From: Kordiimonas aestuarii
Lineage (GTDB): Bacteria > Pseudomonadota > Alphaproteobacteria > Sphingomonadales > Kordiimonadaceae
DNA: 33,711 bases
Assembly: GCF_025574465.1 (NCBI RefSeq)
Contig: NZ_JAOBPP010000005.1
Span: 1 to 33,711 of the forward strand
Reading direction: 5' to 3'
Shown: one piece after another, positions 16,183 through 24,999 of the stretch
How the letters are laid out: every line of letters begins with the position of its first letter
Numbering within the stretch: the first letter of the stretch is position 1
The notes under the pieces: model-generated
The model's input: the letters and a program-made list of their open reading frames with translations, nothing else
Databases searched by the model: none
What the model was told of the DNA's origin: nothing
Program-made: the position numbers and the translations under genes

Positions 16183-16899
16183 ATGGAAAAGCGCACACAT
16201 ATCCTGTTGGTCGACGATGAGGAAAATATCCTTGAACCGCTTGACCACTACCTCAAGTCACAGGGGCTTGAAACCAGCTTGGCGCGAGATGCTAAAAGCG
16301 CACTCGAGTTAATCAAGAAGCTCCCCATCGACCTTGCAGTTCTAGACATTATGCTGGGGCAAAGCGATGGTCTGGAACTATGCAGGGATATTCAGCATGT
16401 TAAGCCAATGCCTGTCATCTTCCTTTCAGGCAGGGCAGAAGATACGGAACGGATAATCGGGCTTGAACTGGGCGCAGACGACTATCTTGCAAAACCCTTC
16501 AACCCCCGGGAGCTGCTGGCACGCATCCGCGCTGTTTTGCGCCGGTACGCTTCACCAGCCACGGCCTCCCATGACGAAAAACTGAAGATCGGCCCTTGGC
16601 AGCTCGATGTGTCCAATCAGGAGCTGATGCAAAAAGATGGCAGCCGGCTGGAGCTGAGTACTGGCGAAACCCGCTTGTTATACGTTTTCCTTAGTCACCC
16701 TGATATGGTCTTGAGTCGAGACGAGCTTCTGAAGATGACACAGGGTCGGCAGACCAATCCATTTGATCGCAGCATTGACAATTATGTCAGCCGACTGCGC
16801 AAGAAGATCGAAAGCGACCCGAGCAACCCAATACACATAAAAACCTACTGGGGTGGCGGGTATGCATTCAACAGTAAGGGCAACCTAGGCTCATGCTAA
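16183..16899 (+). CDS. OmpR/PhoB-family response regulator 1
   Basis: This 238-residue two-domain regulator has an N-terminal receiver with the acidic pair DD (11-12), phosphoacceptor Asp55 (AVLDIMLG), switch Ser82 and Lys104 (LAKPFNPRE). A winged-helix DNA-binding domain (about 132-235) follows, with ELSTGETRLLYVFLSHP, DRSIDNYVSRLRKKIE and the terminal KTYWGGGYAF. It is closely similar over its whole length to response regulator 2 at 22122-22844, implying a duplication. GGGGAGCG precedes the ATG. Its stop overlaps the stop of the convergent kinase gene by four bases, the natural partner being that kinase. The target genes are unproven. Confidence 0.94.
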   Translation: MEKRTHILLVDDEENILEPLDHYLKSQGLETSLARDAKSALELIKKLPIDLAVLDIMLGQSDGLELCRDIQHVKPMPVIFLSGRAEDTERIIGLELGADDYLAKPFNPRELLARIRAVLRRYASPATASHDEKLKIGPWQLDVSNQELMQKDGSRLELSTGETRLLYVFLSHPDMVLSRDELLKMTQGRQTNPFDRSIDNYVSRLRKKIESDPSNPIHIKTYWGGGYAFNSKGNLGSC

Positions 16900-18620
16900 T
16901 CCGCTGGCAGCCCCTGACCCGGCACGCTGGATACGTCTATGGGCAACCGGATGCGAATGAGTGTGCCCTCGCCTTTCTCTGAGAAGATGAAAAGTTTGCC
17001 CTTCATCAACTTTACAAAGCGGTCAACAATGGGCAGACCAAGGCCTGTTCCACCGCTTGGCCCTATGGTCCCCGAGGTAAGCTGTACAAACATCTGAAGA
17101 GCCTGCTCCACCTCTTCTTCTGTCATCCCCTCTCCGGTGTCGGCCACCAGAATATGAACCATCTCCTGCTCAATCTTGACCGAGACGTTCACGCTGCCTC
17201 CTGATGGGGTGAATTTACACGCATTTGAAAGCAGGTTGATAAGAACCTGCTTCATCATGCGCTCGTCATTTATTATTTCCACATCGGGGCAACTGATTGA
17301 ACTCGTGATATGCTTTTCCAGCATCTTCGGCAGCACAAACGCCATCGCTTCTTCAACGCATTGCCGGAGAGAAAACAGCTCTGCGAACAAGCGGTAGCCG
17401 CCCTCCTCGAGCTTGGAAAGGTCAAGAATGTCGTTGATAACCGACAGTAGATGCTGACCGCTTGACCTGATAATCTCCAGATATTCCGACTGCTTTTTCG
17501 CGTTGCGTGCAAAGCCGTGCTGTAACATTTCAGTATACCCGATGACCGCGTTGAGTGGCGTCCTCAGTTCATGGCTCATGGACGCGAGGAATTTGGATTT
17601 TGCCTTATTTGCAGCCAACGCATCCTCTTTCGCGCGAGCTAGTTGCTCTGTACGCTGTGCAACCATTTGTTTCAGCCGCTGTTTTTGCTCCCGCAGGCGG
17701 CGGTCATGAACACCGATTTCCTTGACCATTTCCAGAAAGGTCTTCTGAAGAAGACCGAATTCGTCAGCCCCGTCGTATTTCGCCGTCTTGGCAATCGAAT
17801 ATTCCACTTCGTACTCGGCACCTCCGACCGCCCCCTGAAAACCAAAGCGCCGAATCCTTTGCGCGAGGCGGGTGACTACCTGCAGTGGTTCAAGCCACCG
17901 GTTCAACATTATTGCTGCAGCGAAAAGACCGAGAAAGGCAACCCCGACCACCAGAAATGTAGCGCGAAACATAACCAGGCCGGTCTGTTTCTCTATTCGG
18001 TGTGTCGTAAGGCCGACCTGTACAAACCCAATAAGTTCCACTATCGTTCTGTCGCGCAAGTCTGGTTGTGTGGCTTTTTCGCCTCTCGCGCCCCTGTCTG
18101 GTATGGCAACCTGCCGCCATACCGGGACGGCAACGTGATAACCATCAAACGACTTCATACCCTCGGCAAGCGGACCAAATTCAGCAAGGCGCGACACCTT
18201 CTCCCGCGCGGCAACGACCTCGGTTAGCATCGCTCCATCAAGGCCTGCAACATCAAGCGTGGAAAGCGCGGGATAGAGCAACTCCGCATTGCGGTTCATG
18301 ATCCAAATATATTCCACATCTTCCTCGCCCAAAAAACGCGTCACGACATCGATAAGGATTATCCGGTCTGAAAGCAGCACTCCCAGTGCAGAACTCTCGG
18401 CAATACTTTCGGCGATAGCATCCCCGCGCCGTCGCAGCTCACCCTTCAACATTTCATCGACCGAGCGGTAGAAAATATAACTGAGCACCCCGCTAAGGGC
18501 TGTTACCAGAAGGAAGAGCATGAGGGATACCTTCCTCCACATCGTCATGTAGCCGGTCCGTTCCCGCCCCTCGGATTGGTAGGCATCACTATTCGGATTT
18601 TGCTGGAAGGCAGATTTCAT
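16896..18620 (-). CDS. HAMP-type sensor histidine kinase (kinase 1)
   Basis: This 574-residue inner-membrane kinase has helix 1 at about 30-50, a periplasmic sensor of about 165 residues (51-216), helix 2 at 217-240, a HAMP-like linker, a coiled coil (about 300-340), a HisKA domain with His350 in SMSHELRTPLNAVIGYTEML, and a HATPase_c domain. The latter has INLLSNACKFTP (about 461-472), DTGEGM (494-499) and GGTGLGLP (523-530). It lacks its own receiver. TGAGG four bases before the ATG supports this start; Met25 is an alternative. It converges on response regulator 1 and follows kinase 2 on the same strand after a 193-bp gap that holds a GACAAA-type motif. Confidence 0.93.
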   Translation of the reverse strand: MKSAFQQNPNSDAYQSEGRERTGYMTMWRKVSLMLFLLVTALSGVLSYIFYRSVDEMLKGELRRRGDAIAESIAESSALGVLLSDRIILIDVVTRFLGEEDVEYIWIMNRNAELLYPALSTLDVAGLDGAMLTEVVAAREKVSRLAEFGPLAEGMKSFDGYHVAVPVWRQVAIPDRGARGEKATQPDLRDRTIVELIGFVQVGLTTHRIEKQTGLVMFRATFLVVGVAFLGLFAAAIMLNRWLEPLQVVTRLAQRIRRFGFQGAVGGAEYEVEYSIAKTAKYDGADEFGLLQKTFLEMVKEIGVHDRRLREQKQRLKQMVAQRTEQLARAKEDALAANKAKSKFLASMSHELRTPLNAVIGYTEMLQHGFARNAKKQSEYLEIIRSSGQHLLSVINDILDLSKLEEGGYRLFAELFSLRQCVEEAMAFVLPKMLEKHITSSISCPDVEIINDERMMKQVLINLLSNACKFTPSGGSVNVSVKIEQEMVHILVADTGEGMTEEEVEQALQMFVQLTSGTIGPSGGTGLGLPIVDRFVKLMKGKLFIFSEKGEGTLIRIRLPIDVSSVPGQGLPAD

Positions 18621-18759
18621 CGTGCCTCACTCTCCTCGGCCCCAGGCCATCATTTTTCCCTCCCCTATCGCGTTTCGCAACGGGCCAAGGCAGCCCATTG
18701 GCCCCGCGCCTCGTGTTTTAGGGCACTCCATACAGGGGAAACCGGAGGCATGCCTGTTT

Positions 18760-18778
18760 GAAATTGTCAAAATTTGTC
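18760..18778 (-). promoter_or_regulatory. GACAAATTTTGACAATTTC element upstream of kinase 1
   Basis: On the minus strand this 19-base element matches the element at 23000-23017 upstream of tpsB at 16 of the first 18 positions (GACAAA, one mismatch, TTTGACAA, one mismatch, TT). It lies about 140 bp upstream of the kinase 1 start, in the gap after kinase 2. A direct-repeat AT-rich element of this kind fits an OmpR-family binding site. Confidence 0.45.
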
Positions 18779-18813
18779 TCAGAATGTATCGGGGTCCTGG
18801 AGCGAAACATATG

Positions 18814-21759
18814 CTAGACCAGCTCATCCTGAAGGGCCATCTCCTCGATCAGTTTAACCACGTCCTCTGGGAGAAATGGTTTACCGAGTGAGGGCCTGTC
18901 AGCCGCCTCCAGAAATATTCGGGTATGCTCGGACATATTATTGCCGGTTATAAATGCCACGCGTTTTGCCATCAAAGGAAAGGATTTCTCCATCTTCCTG
19001 AACAGAGCCTCACCATCCATCACCGGCATACGCAAATCACTGAAGATGATATCGAATTCGCGGGAATTGAGCGTACTCAACGCCCCTTTGCCTGAATCCA
19101 CGGCAACGACATCATGGCCTTGAACCCTGAGGATGTCGGCCAAAGCCTCCAGCACGTCCAGGTCGTCATCCACCACCAGAATACGTTTCCCGCCCGCAAG
19201 GCTGATCGCGGGGACTGGTGTTGCGGTTTGGCTAACTTTCCCTCCGGTATGCGGGATTGAAATTCTGAAATGGGCGCCGCCCTCTTCATCCAGAAGGTCA
19301 ATCCGGCCACGGTGAGATTCAACAATCGCTCGCACAAGCGATAGCCCCATGCCGGTACCTTGCCCCACAGCTTTGGTTGTGAAAAATGGTTCAAAAATAC
19401 GGTCCTTCACCGGCTCCGCCACACCTGGCCCATTATCCTTCACGTGCAGCTCAACATCTTTCCTGGATTTACTAACGTGAACAGCAACATCGATTTCACG
19501 CGGTTCGTCCTGGGGAAGCAACGCCTGTTTTGCATTGATGATAAGGTTGAGGACAACCTGGGCAAATTGATCTGGATCACCGCTTATGGCAGGTAAACCG
19601 CGATCAAGGTCACCGCGGATAGTAATGCGATGCTCCCGCAGCCCAAAGCTTGATATCTCGAGGGCGTGTTCAACACATTCAGCCATGTCAAACAGAATTG
19701 TTTTACTTGGGTTCTTCCGCGCCATATTCAGAAAAGATCGGATAATTTTTGAACAGGCGTCTGCCGCATCGGTAATCTTATCAAGTCGGCTTTGCATGTC
19801 AGGGTCGTCAACAGTCAGGCCAAGAACATGGGCATTCGCGACGACAACTGTGAGCGGATTATTCAGTTCGTGCGCGACACCGGCAAGCAGGGTGCCAAGC
19901 GCGTTCAGTTTCTCGCTTTGAAACAAAGCCTCTCGCTGGTTTTCAAGCTCGACCTGCAGTTCCTTGATATTGGAAATATCAATAAAGCTCATCACTTGTG
20001 CGGCCGCGCCGGCAAAAGTGATTGTATGGTGAGAAAACAGTGCCGGAAAATTCGTTCCGTCAGCCCGGCGAAGATACACTTCTTCCAATGCAATGCTGTC
20101 ACCCTGCCCCCCCTTCGCATTGTCGTCCGCGAAGTCACGCCAGTTCAACGTTGCGCTTCCGGTGACCGCTGCCGCCCCTGTCAGCCCGAGCGCGTCCATC
20201 GCGGCCTTGCTGGCAAAGAGAATATTTCCTCTTGGCTGTTCCGTCATGACCACCGGGAAAGGCTGAGCGCTCAGAATTTCGCGAAGCTGGGCTTCATTTT
20301 TCTCCAGGTCCAACTCCAGAAGCCTGCGCTCCGTCACATCGTTTGCAATTGTGACAAACCCACCATCCGGCACGGGTTGAATGGTGATGTCATACCAGCA
20401 GTTGTTGTCCAGCAGGAAAACGTCACCAATTTTCTCCCTGCATTCAATCGAATCAAGGGTATTGCTCAACCACTGTCCACGCATAACCAGGGTTTCATCC
20501 CTGAAACGTTTCATTCGCCGCATGAAGCTTGTAAGCGTTTTTTCAATCGGTTGAGAGGCAATCCAGGAGAAATCTTTCCCGATCATGTCTTCATAGCTTT
20601 TATTGCAGGCAACAAGCTTGTCGTTCTTGTCAAACAGGGAAAAGCCGATGGGCATTGAATTTATTGCCGTCTCAAGACGCGCCCGGGCACGATGAAGCTG
20701 CGTTACATCCCGGGCAACCATAATCTGGCCACCTGAACTCAGATAGCCGCAGTCCACAATGTAGCTTTCATCATTGCTGGTGAGTATATCAAGCCGCTCT
20801 CCCGTGGTAAGTGCATGCCAGAACTTTTGGGCAATCTCCTCGCCTGAGCCAACAGGCTCTCCATTGATGGCTTGAAAACGTTCTTGGTAGAGTTCCATCA
20901 TCTCCGTTGTACGCTTGCCGGAAAATTCCTCTCGCGAGATATTCAGGAACCGGGCAAAGGCATCGTTGCATGTAAGCATGTTCCCTCGGCCATCATCGAT
21001 AGCGACCAGGTCGGAAATCGCCTCGATGGCATCCTGTAAGGTGCCCCAACTGCGTTCAGACTCTTCCTGCCTTTTCTTCTTTTGGTAATTCGCCAATTCC
21101 TGGGCACGCTTCGCAAGATCGGAAGCAACGATAGAAAGCGCGAGAAGCCCAAGAAGGGTAAAAAACGTCGGCAGGGTCAGGAACAGGACTAAACTGTATA
21201 AATCGATGATCTCTTCATTGCGAACAGCCCCCTGACTCAGGGCAATCGATCCGGTGACGGTGGACGCCACCGCGAATAACGCATACGCGACGATGCCATA
21301 CCATTCGAGCAGGTGCTTCTGCCGTTTGGGGCTATAGAGAATCCAGACGATCCACAGGGATGACAAAGCAGTAGAATACGGCAGAAGGGAAACCGTCAGA
21401 CCGACATGCGGCTGCACAAAAGCAAACCACATACAGCCCCCCCAGGTAAGCCCCACCACCCCGGCAATAAAAGGGACGTAAACCAAACGCCCCGCCCGCT
21501 GCAAATAGCCTGCAACCCCAAGATAGGGGACAATGGCGCCAACGAGGCTCGCAGAAACCCAATAAACTGGATAATTGCTCAACACACCAAAGATGAAGGC
21601 AAGGTTCAGAGCCCATTGCACGGCAGAAATACCAAAGGCAAGCGCCCAAGTGAGGATATGTCGTTGGCGTCCAAAAGCCTGCCACGCCAGCAAAAATACG
21701 ATACTGAGCGCTATTGCGATGAAAAACAACGCCAAGATAACAAAGGGCATTTGCTCCAT
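18814..21759 (-). CDS. Hybrid sensor histidine kinase with seven-helix membrane sensor and three PAS domains (kinase 2)
   Basis: This 981-residue protein has about seven hydrophobic segments in its first ~215 residues. A coiled linker and three PAS-like domains follow (about 240-355, 362-480 and 492-600; INSMPIGFSLFDKNDKL opens the second). The HisKA domain has His630 in AGVAHELNNPLTVV. The HATPase_c domain has NLIINAKQALL, DNGPGV and GTGMGLSLV. A C-terminal receiver (about 858-978) has phosphoacceptor Asp908 in FSDLRMPVMDG and Lys960. A GTG start eight codons upstream is possible, but the ATG at 21759 has GAGG eight bases before it. It is divergent from response regulator 2. The receiver implies phosphorelay or feedback, with no separate Hpt protein nearby. 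Confidence 0.92.
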   Translation of the reverse strand: MEQMPFVILALFFIAIALSIVFLLAWQAFGRQRHILTWALAFGISAVQWALNLAFIFGVLSNYPVYWVSASLVGAIVPYLGVAGYLQRAGRLVYVPFIAGVVGLTWGGCMWFAFVQPHVGLTVSLLPYSTALSSLWIVWILYSPKRQKHLLEWYGIVAYALFAVASTVTGSIALSQGAVRNEEIIDLYSLVLFLTLPTFFTLLGLLALSIVASDLAKRAQELANYQKKKRQEESERSWGTLQDAIEAISDLVAIDDGRGNMLTCNDAFARFLNISREEFSGKRTTEMMELYQERFQAINGEPVGSGEEIAQKFWHALTTGERLDILTSNDESYIVDCGYLSSGGQIMVARDVTQLHRARARLETAINSMPIGFSLFDKNDKLVACNKSYEDMIGKDFSWIASQPIEKTLTSFMRRMKRFRDETLVMRGQWLSNTLDSIECREKIGDVFLLDNNCWYDITIQPVPDGGFVTIANDVTERRLLELDLEKNEAQLREILSAQPFPVVMTEQPRGNILFASKAAMDALGLTGAAAVTGSATLNWRDFADDNAKGGQGDSIALEEVYLRRADGTNFPALFSHHTITFAGAAAQVMSFIDISNIKELQVELENQREALFQSEKLNALGTLLAGVAHELNNPLTVVVANAHVLGLTVDDPDMQSRLDKITDAADACSKIIRSFLNMARKNPSKTILFDMAECVEHALEISSFGLREHRITIRGDLDRGLPAISGDPDQFAQVVLNLIINAKQALLPQDEPREIDVAVHVSKSRKDVELHVKDNGPGVAEPVKDRIFEPFFTTKAVGQGTGMGLSLVRAIVESHRGRIDLLDEEGGAHFRISIPHTGGKVSQTATPVPAISLAGGKRILVVDDDLDVLEALADILRVQGHDVVAVDSGKGALSTLNSREFDIIFSDLRMPVMDGEALFRKMEKSFPLMAKRVAFITGNNMSEHTRIFLEAADRPSLGKPFLPEDVVKLIEEMALQDELV

Positions 21760-22121
21760 TGCTACATCCTCATGTGAGTACACCGGCGGTGCACGCGCGT
21801 TTGATCAGTTCACTTGAAACCGTAGATTTACAGGAAATACTATCACAGCTATGTGGGTTCCCGGCTTCATGGCTGAAATTTCCCCCACTCGACCGCAAAC
21901 TCAGGGCCCGTCTCCCTAGAACAACCCGTCACGGCAAATAAATATAGCACCCCAAAGCGTGTGAACTTTCCCAAATTCGTGGAATTTTGTATCAATATGT
22001 AACACTGGATTGCACTGATATGAGTAAAGCGATCTAATATGTAAGGTTTGGCAGACATGGTTCTGTCAGCCAGCGCAGCATTCTTTTGCGAAATCTCTTA
22101 CATGTTGTCACGGAGCTCTCG
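21760..22121. promoter_or_regulatory. Divergent control region between kinase 2 and response regulator 2
   Basis: This AT-rich 362-bp gap separates the two divergent genes. AATATGTAA occurs twice in the same orientation (21994-22002 and 22036-22044), 42 bp apart, about four helical turns. The left copy continues CACTGG and the right copy GGTTTG. Such phased direct repeats are typical binding sites of OmpR-family regulators. The stretch AAATTCGTGGAATTT just to the left is a further imperfect palindrome. Promoter boxes could not be assigned with certainty. Confidence 0.4.
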
Positions 22122-22844
22122 TTGTCCGATAAACCACACATCATGATCGTAGAAGACGACCGGGATATAGCAGAACCCTTCGGGAAATATCTCGAGATGA
22201 ACGGCTTTACCGTGTGTTACGCAGAAGGCGAACCGGAAGCACTTCATCTCGCCGCTGAAGAGCGGCCTGACCTTGCTTTACTCGATATTACCCTTCGGAC
22301 GGGTGACGGTTTTTCTGTTTGCCGGCAATTACAAAAAACAAACCATGTGCCGGTCATCTTCATGACGGGAAATTCGCAAGACACCGACAGGATCGTTGGC
22401 CTGGAAATCGGCGCGGACGACTATGTCGTCAAGCCCTTCAACCCACGCGAATTGATCGCCCGCGTCAAAGCCGTCCTGAGGCGCGCCAACCCGGAACCCC
22501 GTCGCGTGACCACAAACGATTACACCCGCGTATCATTCGGCTCCTGCACTCTCGACACGGCACAACAAACACTGACCAATGCGAGGGGCGAAACAGTACC
22601 ACTCAGCACCGGAGAAATGCGGCTCCTGCAGGTGTTTTTGCAAAACCCTCACATCGTGCTATCCCGTGAAGCGCTGCTAGATGCCACCAAGGGGCGACAT
22701 TTCGATGTATTTGACCGTAGCATTGATAATTGTGTCGCACGCCTGCGTAAGAAGGTAGAGGAAAACCCGCGATCACCACGCCTGATCAAGACCTACTGGG
22801 GCGGCGGTTACATGTTGAGCTGTGAGGTTGACCACCTGCACTAA
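22122..22844 (+). CDS. OmpR/PhoB-family response regulator 2
   Basis: This 240-residue regulator has a receiver (EDD at 11-13, Asp55 in LALLDITLRTGDG, Lys104 in VVKPFNPRE) and a winged-helix DNA-binding domain (about 132-235) with PLSTGEMRLLQVFLQNP, DRSIDNCVARLRKKVE and KTYWGGGYML. It is clearly paralogous to response regulator 1. No ATG precedes the receiver core. The TTG at 22122, six bases after ACGGAG, gives MSDKPHIMIVEDD, the usual family N-terminus, while a more distal TTG at 22086 would add 12 residues. It is divergent from kinase 2 and about 455 bp upstream of tpsB, so it is a natural candidate regulator of the secretion pair. Confidence 0.9.
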   Translation: MSDKPHIMIVEDDRDIAEPFGKYLEMNGFTVCYAEGEPEALHLAAEERPDLALLDITLRTGDGFSVCRQLQKTNHVPVIFMTGNSQDTDRIVGLEIGADDYVVKPFNPRELIARVKAVLRRANPEPRRVTTNDYTRVSFGSCTLDTAQQTLTNARGETVPLSTGEMRLLQVFLQNPHIVLSREALLDATKGRHFDVFDRSIDNCVARLRKKVEENPRSPRLIKTYWGGGYMLSCEVDHLH

Positions 22845-23299
22845 ACCACGCGCATACTGGCGTTATTATGTGAAAATCAGTAGATTACTCGCCAAACATC
22901 TTTTCTATGCAGACCGACAGACTCGCTCAAAAACCCAAGCCTTCATGGCATCCGTGCTTAGGCGTATATATGAGAAATTCAATTTTTAGTACATTTTACG
23001 ACAAAATTTGACAACTTTGACGAAATTTGTACAGTTAGACGTGGTACCTCAGGTTGCAGGAGCAGCGACTGGGGTGTGCCAAAATCTGGATACCATGCCC
23101 GAATTGAATGCCAGCCTGTCTCATGCTCGAGAGGGGGTGGATGTTGCGCTCGATCATATTCAAATGATTGGTGTTGCACATGTGGGGGTTACTCAGGGAA
23201 ATTATATCCCGCTGCGTTGAAGCGGGGGCTCGTTATGTTCGCGAGCGATTTTATTATGAACAAAAGAAACGGAAACGGCCAAGGCCGAGAGCCGACAGG
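22845..23299 (+). promoter_or_regulatory. Control region upstream of the two-partner secretion genes
   Basis: This 455-bp region has no convincing gene. The AT-rich part (22970-23035) holds GACAAAATTTG (23000-23010) and GACGAAATTTG (23019-23029) as direct repeats 19 bp apart. Both lie inside an inverted pair GTACA (22989-22993) and TGTAC (23028-23032). The first copy extends into GACAAAATTTGACAACTT (23000-23017), shared with the site before kinase 1. The tpsB frame stays open upstream to 23168, but without a ribosome-binding site or signal-peptide logic, so this part is read as a leader. Confidence 0.5.
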
Positions 23300-24988
23300 A
23301 TGCTTGCGCACCCTGCGCTGTTGGTCTGCTTATATATTTGTACCACTCATCTTTTATCCTCAGGGCAATCCGCCTTGGCGCAGGAAACACCGCCCGACAT
23401 CCCCGACCCTTCTAAACTTGAAGAACAGTTTGAGGAACGGGAAGTTCCTGAGTCCAGCATCGTTATTCGTGAACCTGCGGATGCGCGCCAGCAAACAGTT
23501 CCCAAAACCAATGTCCGTTTTGTTCTAACGAAGCTCAAGGTATCAGGAAACACTACGGTCTCCATAAGTGAACTAACCCGCTTCTATCAGTCCCATCTGG
23601 GGGAAGAAATCTCCCTGACCCGGATATATGACATTGCGGCGCAAATGACAGCCTATTACCGGAACAAGGGTTTCATCCTTACCCGCGTCGTGGTGCCTGC
23701 GCAGGAAATTGAGGATGGCTTCGTTACTCTTCAGGTCGTCGAAGGTTATATCGACCAGGTAACAATTGACGGAGAATTTAGCCACGGGCGCAGGCTGCTC
23801 ACCCGTCTCGGCGCCCGCATCAAGGCGTCCGTCCCCCTCCGGGCTGTGGACCTCGAACGGTATATGCTCCTTGCAAATGACCTGCCGGGCCTCCGTGCAC
23901 AGGCAGTGCTGCAATCATCCAGCAAACCAGGAGCGACGGACCTTACAATACTTGTCACAGAAGACCGGGCATATGCTTATGCGACAGTGAATAACCGCGG
24001 CTCCAAGTTCAACGGGCCTGTCCAGGTACAGGTCGGGGCTACCTTCAATTCGGTCCTCGGCTCGATGTCAAAAACCAGCCTTAGACTCATTGGCGCTTCG
24101 CAGCTGTCAGAGTTCAGAAGCGGTGAAATCCGTCACGAGCAAGTATTGGGCGCTGAGGGCACAGTAATGACACTTGTCGCACGTCATACCCGCTCCGAGC
24201 CGGGTGCCTCCCTTGCCGAACTTGAAATTGAAAGCCGCTCTACGTCCGGTAGCTTTACCTTGGCCCACCCAGTTATCCGCTCCCGGGCCAAAAGCCTTTA
24301 TATTCATGCGGGCCTTGATATCCGAAACACCCGCACAACCATTCTGGAAGAAGAATTTACCACGGATCGGGTGCGTAAGGCCGTTGCTGGAGCAAGCTAT
24401 GATTTTGTCGACAACCTCAATGGGATCAACCTGATCTCGACAGAGGTGAGTAAGGGCCTGAATATCCTGAACGGCAAAGAAACCGGCGAACCCGGCATGT
24501 CTCGCGCTGACGCGGAATCAGACTTCATCAAGTTTAACATGTCCCTGATGCGGCTTCAAAAAATTGCATCGCGTGTGAGCCTGCTCCTTGACGTGACCGC
24601 GCAATACACCAACGACGCACTTGTCGCATCCGAGGAGATGGTCATCGGCGGTAGCCAATACGGCCGCGCCTTCGACCCGTCCGAGATCAGTGGTGAACGC
24701 GGTATCGCCGGACGTGCTGAACTGCGCTACGACGGCACCACAACTCTGAAGTGGCTGCAGCGCTATCAAGTATATGGTTTCACTGACTATGGAGCCGTTT
24801 GGGACCACCGTGACACCGGTTATGTCTCAACCGACCTCGGTTCTGCGGGTGGCGGCGTGCGCCTGACCCTGAACCGCAATCTTTCCGCCAACTTTGAACT
24901 GGCAACACCAATCAAGAAAACCGACGACTATGATGAACGTTGGAGCGGGGCCGTTCGCGGCTTCTTCAGCCTCAGCCTGCGGTTTTGA
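23300..24988 (+). CDS. TpsB-type outer-membrane transporter of a two-partner secretion system (FhaC/ShlB family)
   Basis: This 562-residue protein is the outer-membrane pore that exports the TpsA partner. A signal peptide (about 1-28, ending SGQSALAQ) is followed by a Pro/Glu-rich linker and a POTRA_2 domain (about 75-155) with [20 protein letters not shown] and [20 protein letters not shown] second POTRA-like stretch precedes the 16-strand barrel domain. The loop-6 region is near [20 protein letters not shown] (about 453-472). The C-terminal strand ends SLSLRF with the terminal Phe used by the BAM machinery. ATG 23300 is chosen because it starts the signal peptide. In-frame upstream starts (TTG 23168, ATG 23180) would add a basic extension. 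It is 11 nt from the tpsA start, one operon. Confidence 0.9.
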   Translation: MLAHPALLVCLYICTTHLLSSGQSALAQETPPDIPDPSKLEEQFEEREVPESSIVIREPADARQQTVPKTNVRFVLTKLKVSGNTTVSISELTRFYQSHLGEEISLTRIYDIAAQMTAYYRNKGFILTRVVVPAQEIEDGFVTLQVVEGYIDQVTIDGEFSHGRRLLTRLGARIKASVPLRAVDLERYMLLANDLPGLRAQAVLQSSSKPGATDLTILVTEDRAYAYATVNNRGSKFNGPVQVQVGATFNSVLGSMSKTSLRLIGASQLSEFRSGEIRHEQVLGAEGTVMTLVARHTRSEPGASLAELEIESRSTSGSFTLAHPVIRSRAKSLYIHAGLDIRNTRTTILEEEFTTDRVRKAVAGASYDFVDNLNGINLISTEVSKGLNILNGKETGEPGMSRADAESDFIKFNMSLMRLQKIASRVSLLLDVTAQYTNDALVASEEMVIGGSQYGRAFDPSEISGERGIAGRAELRYDGTTTLKWLQRYQVYGFTDYGAVWDHRDTGYVSTDLGSAGGGVRLTLNRNLSANFELATPIKKTDDYDERWSGAVRGFFSLSLRF

Positions 24989-24999
24989 GGAGGACTATT

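Noticed and set aside
23168..23299. An N-terminal extension of TpsB from TTG 23168 or ATG 23180
   Set aside because: Neither start has a ribosome-binding site and the extension would place the signal peptide more than 40 residues in; ATG 23300 gives a normal signal sequence. Not fully excluded.
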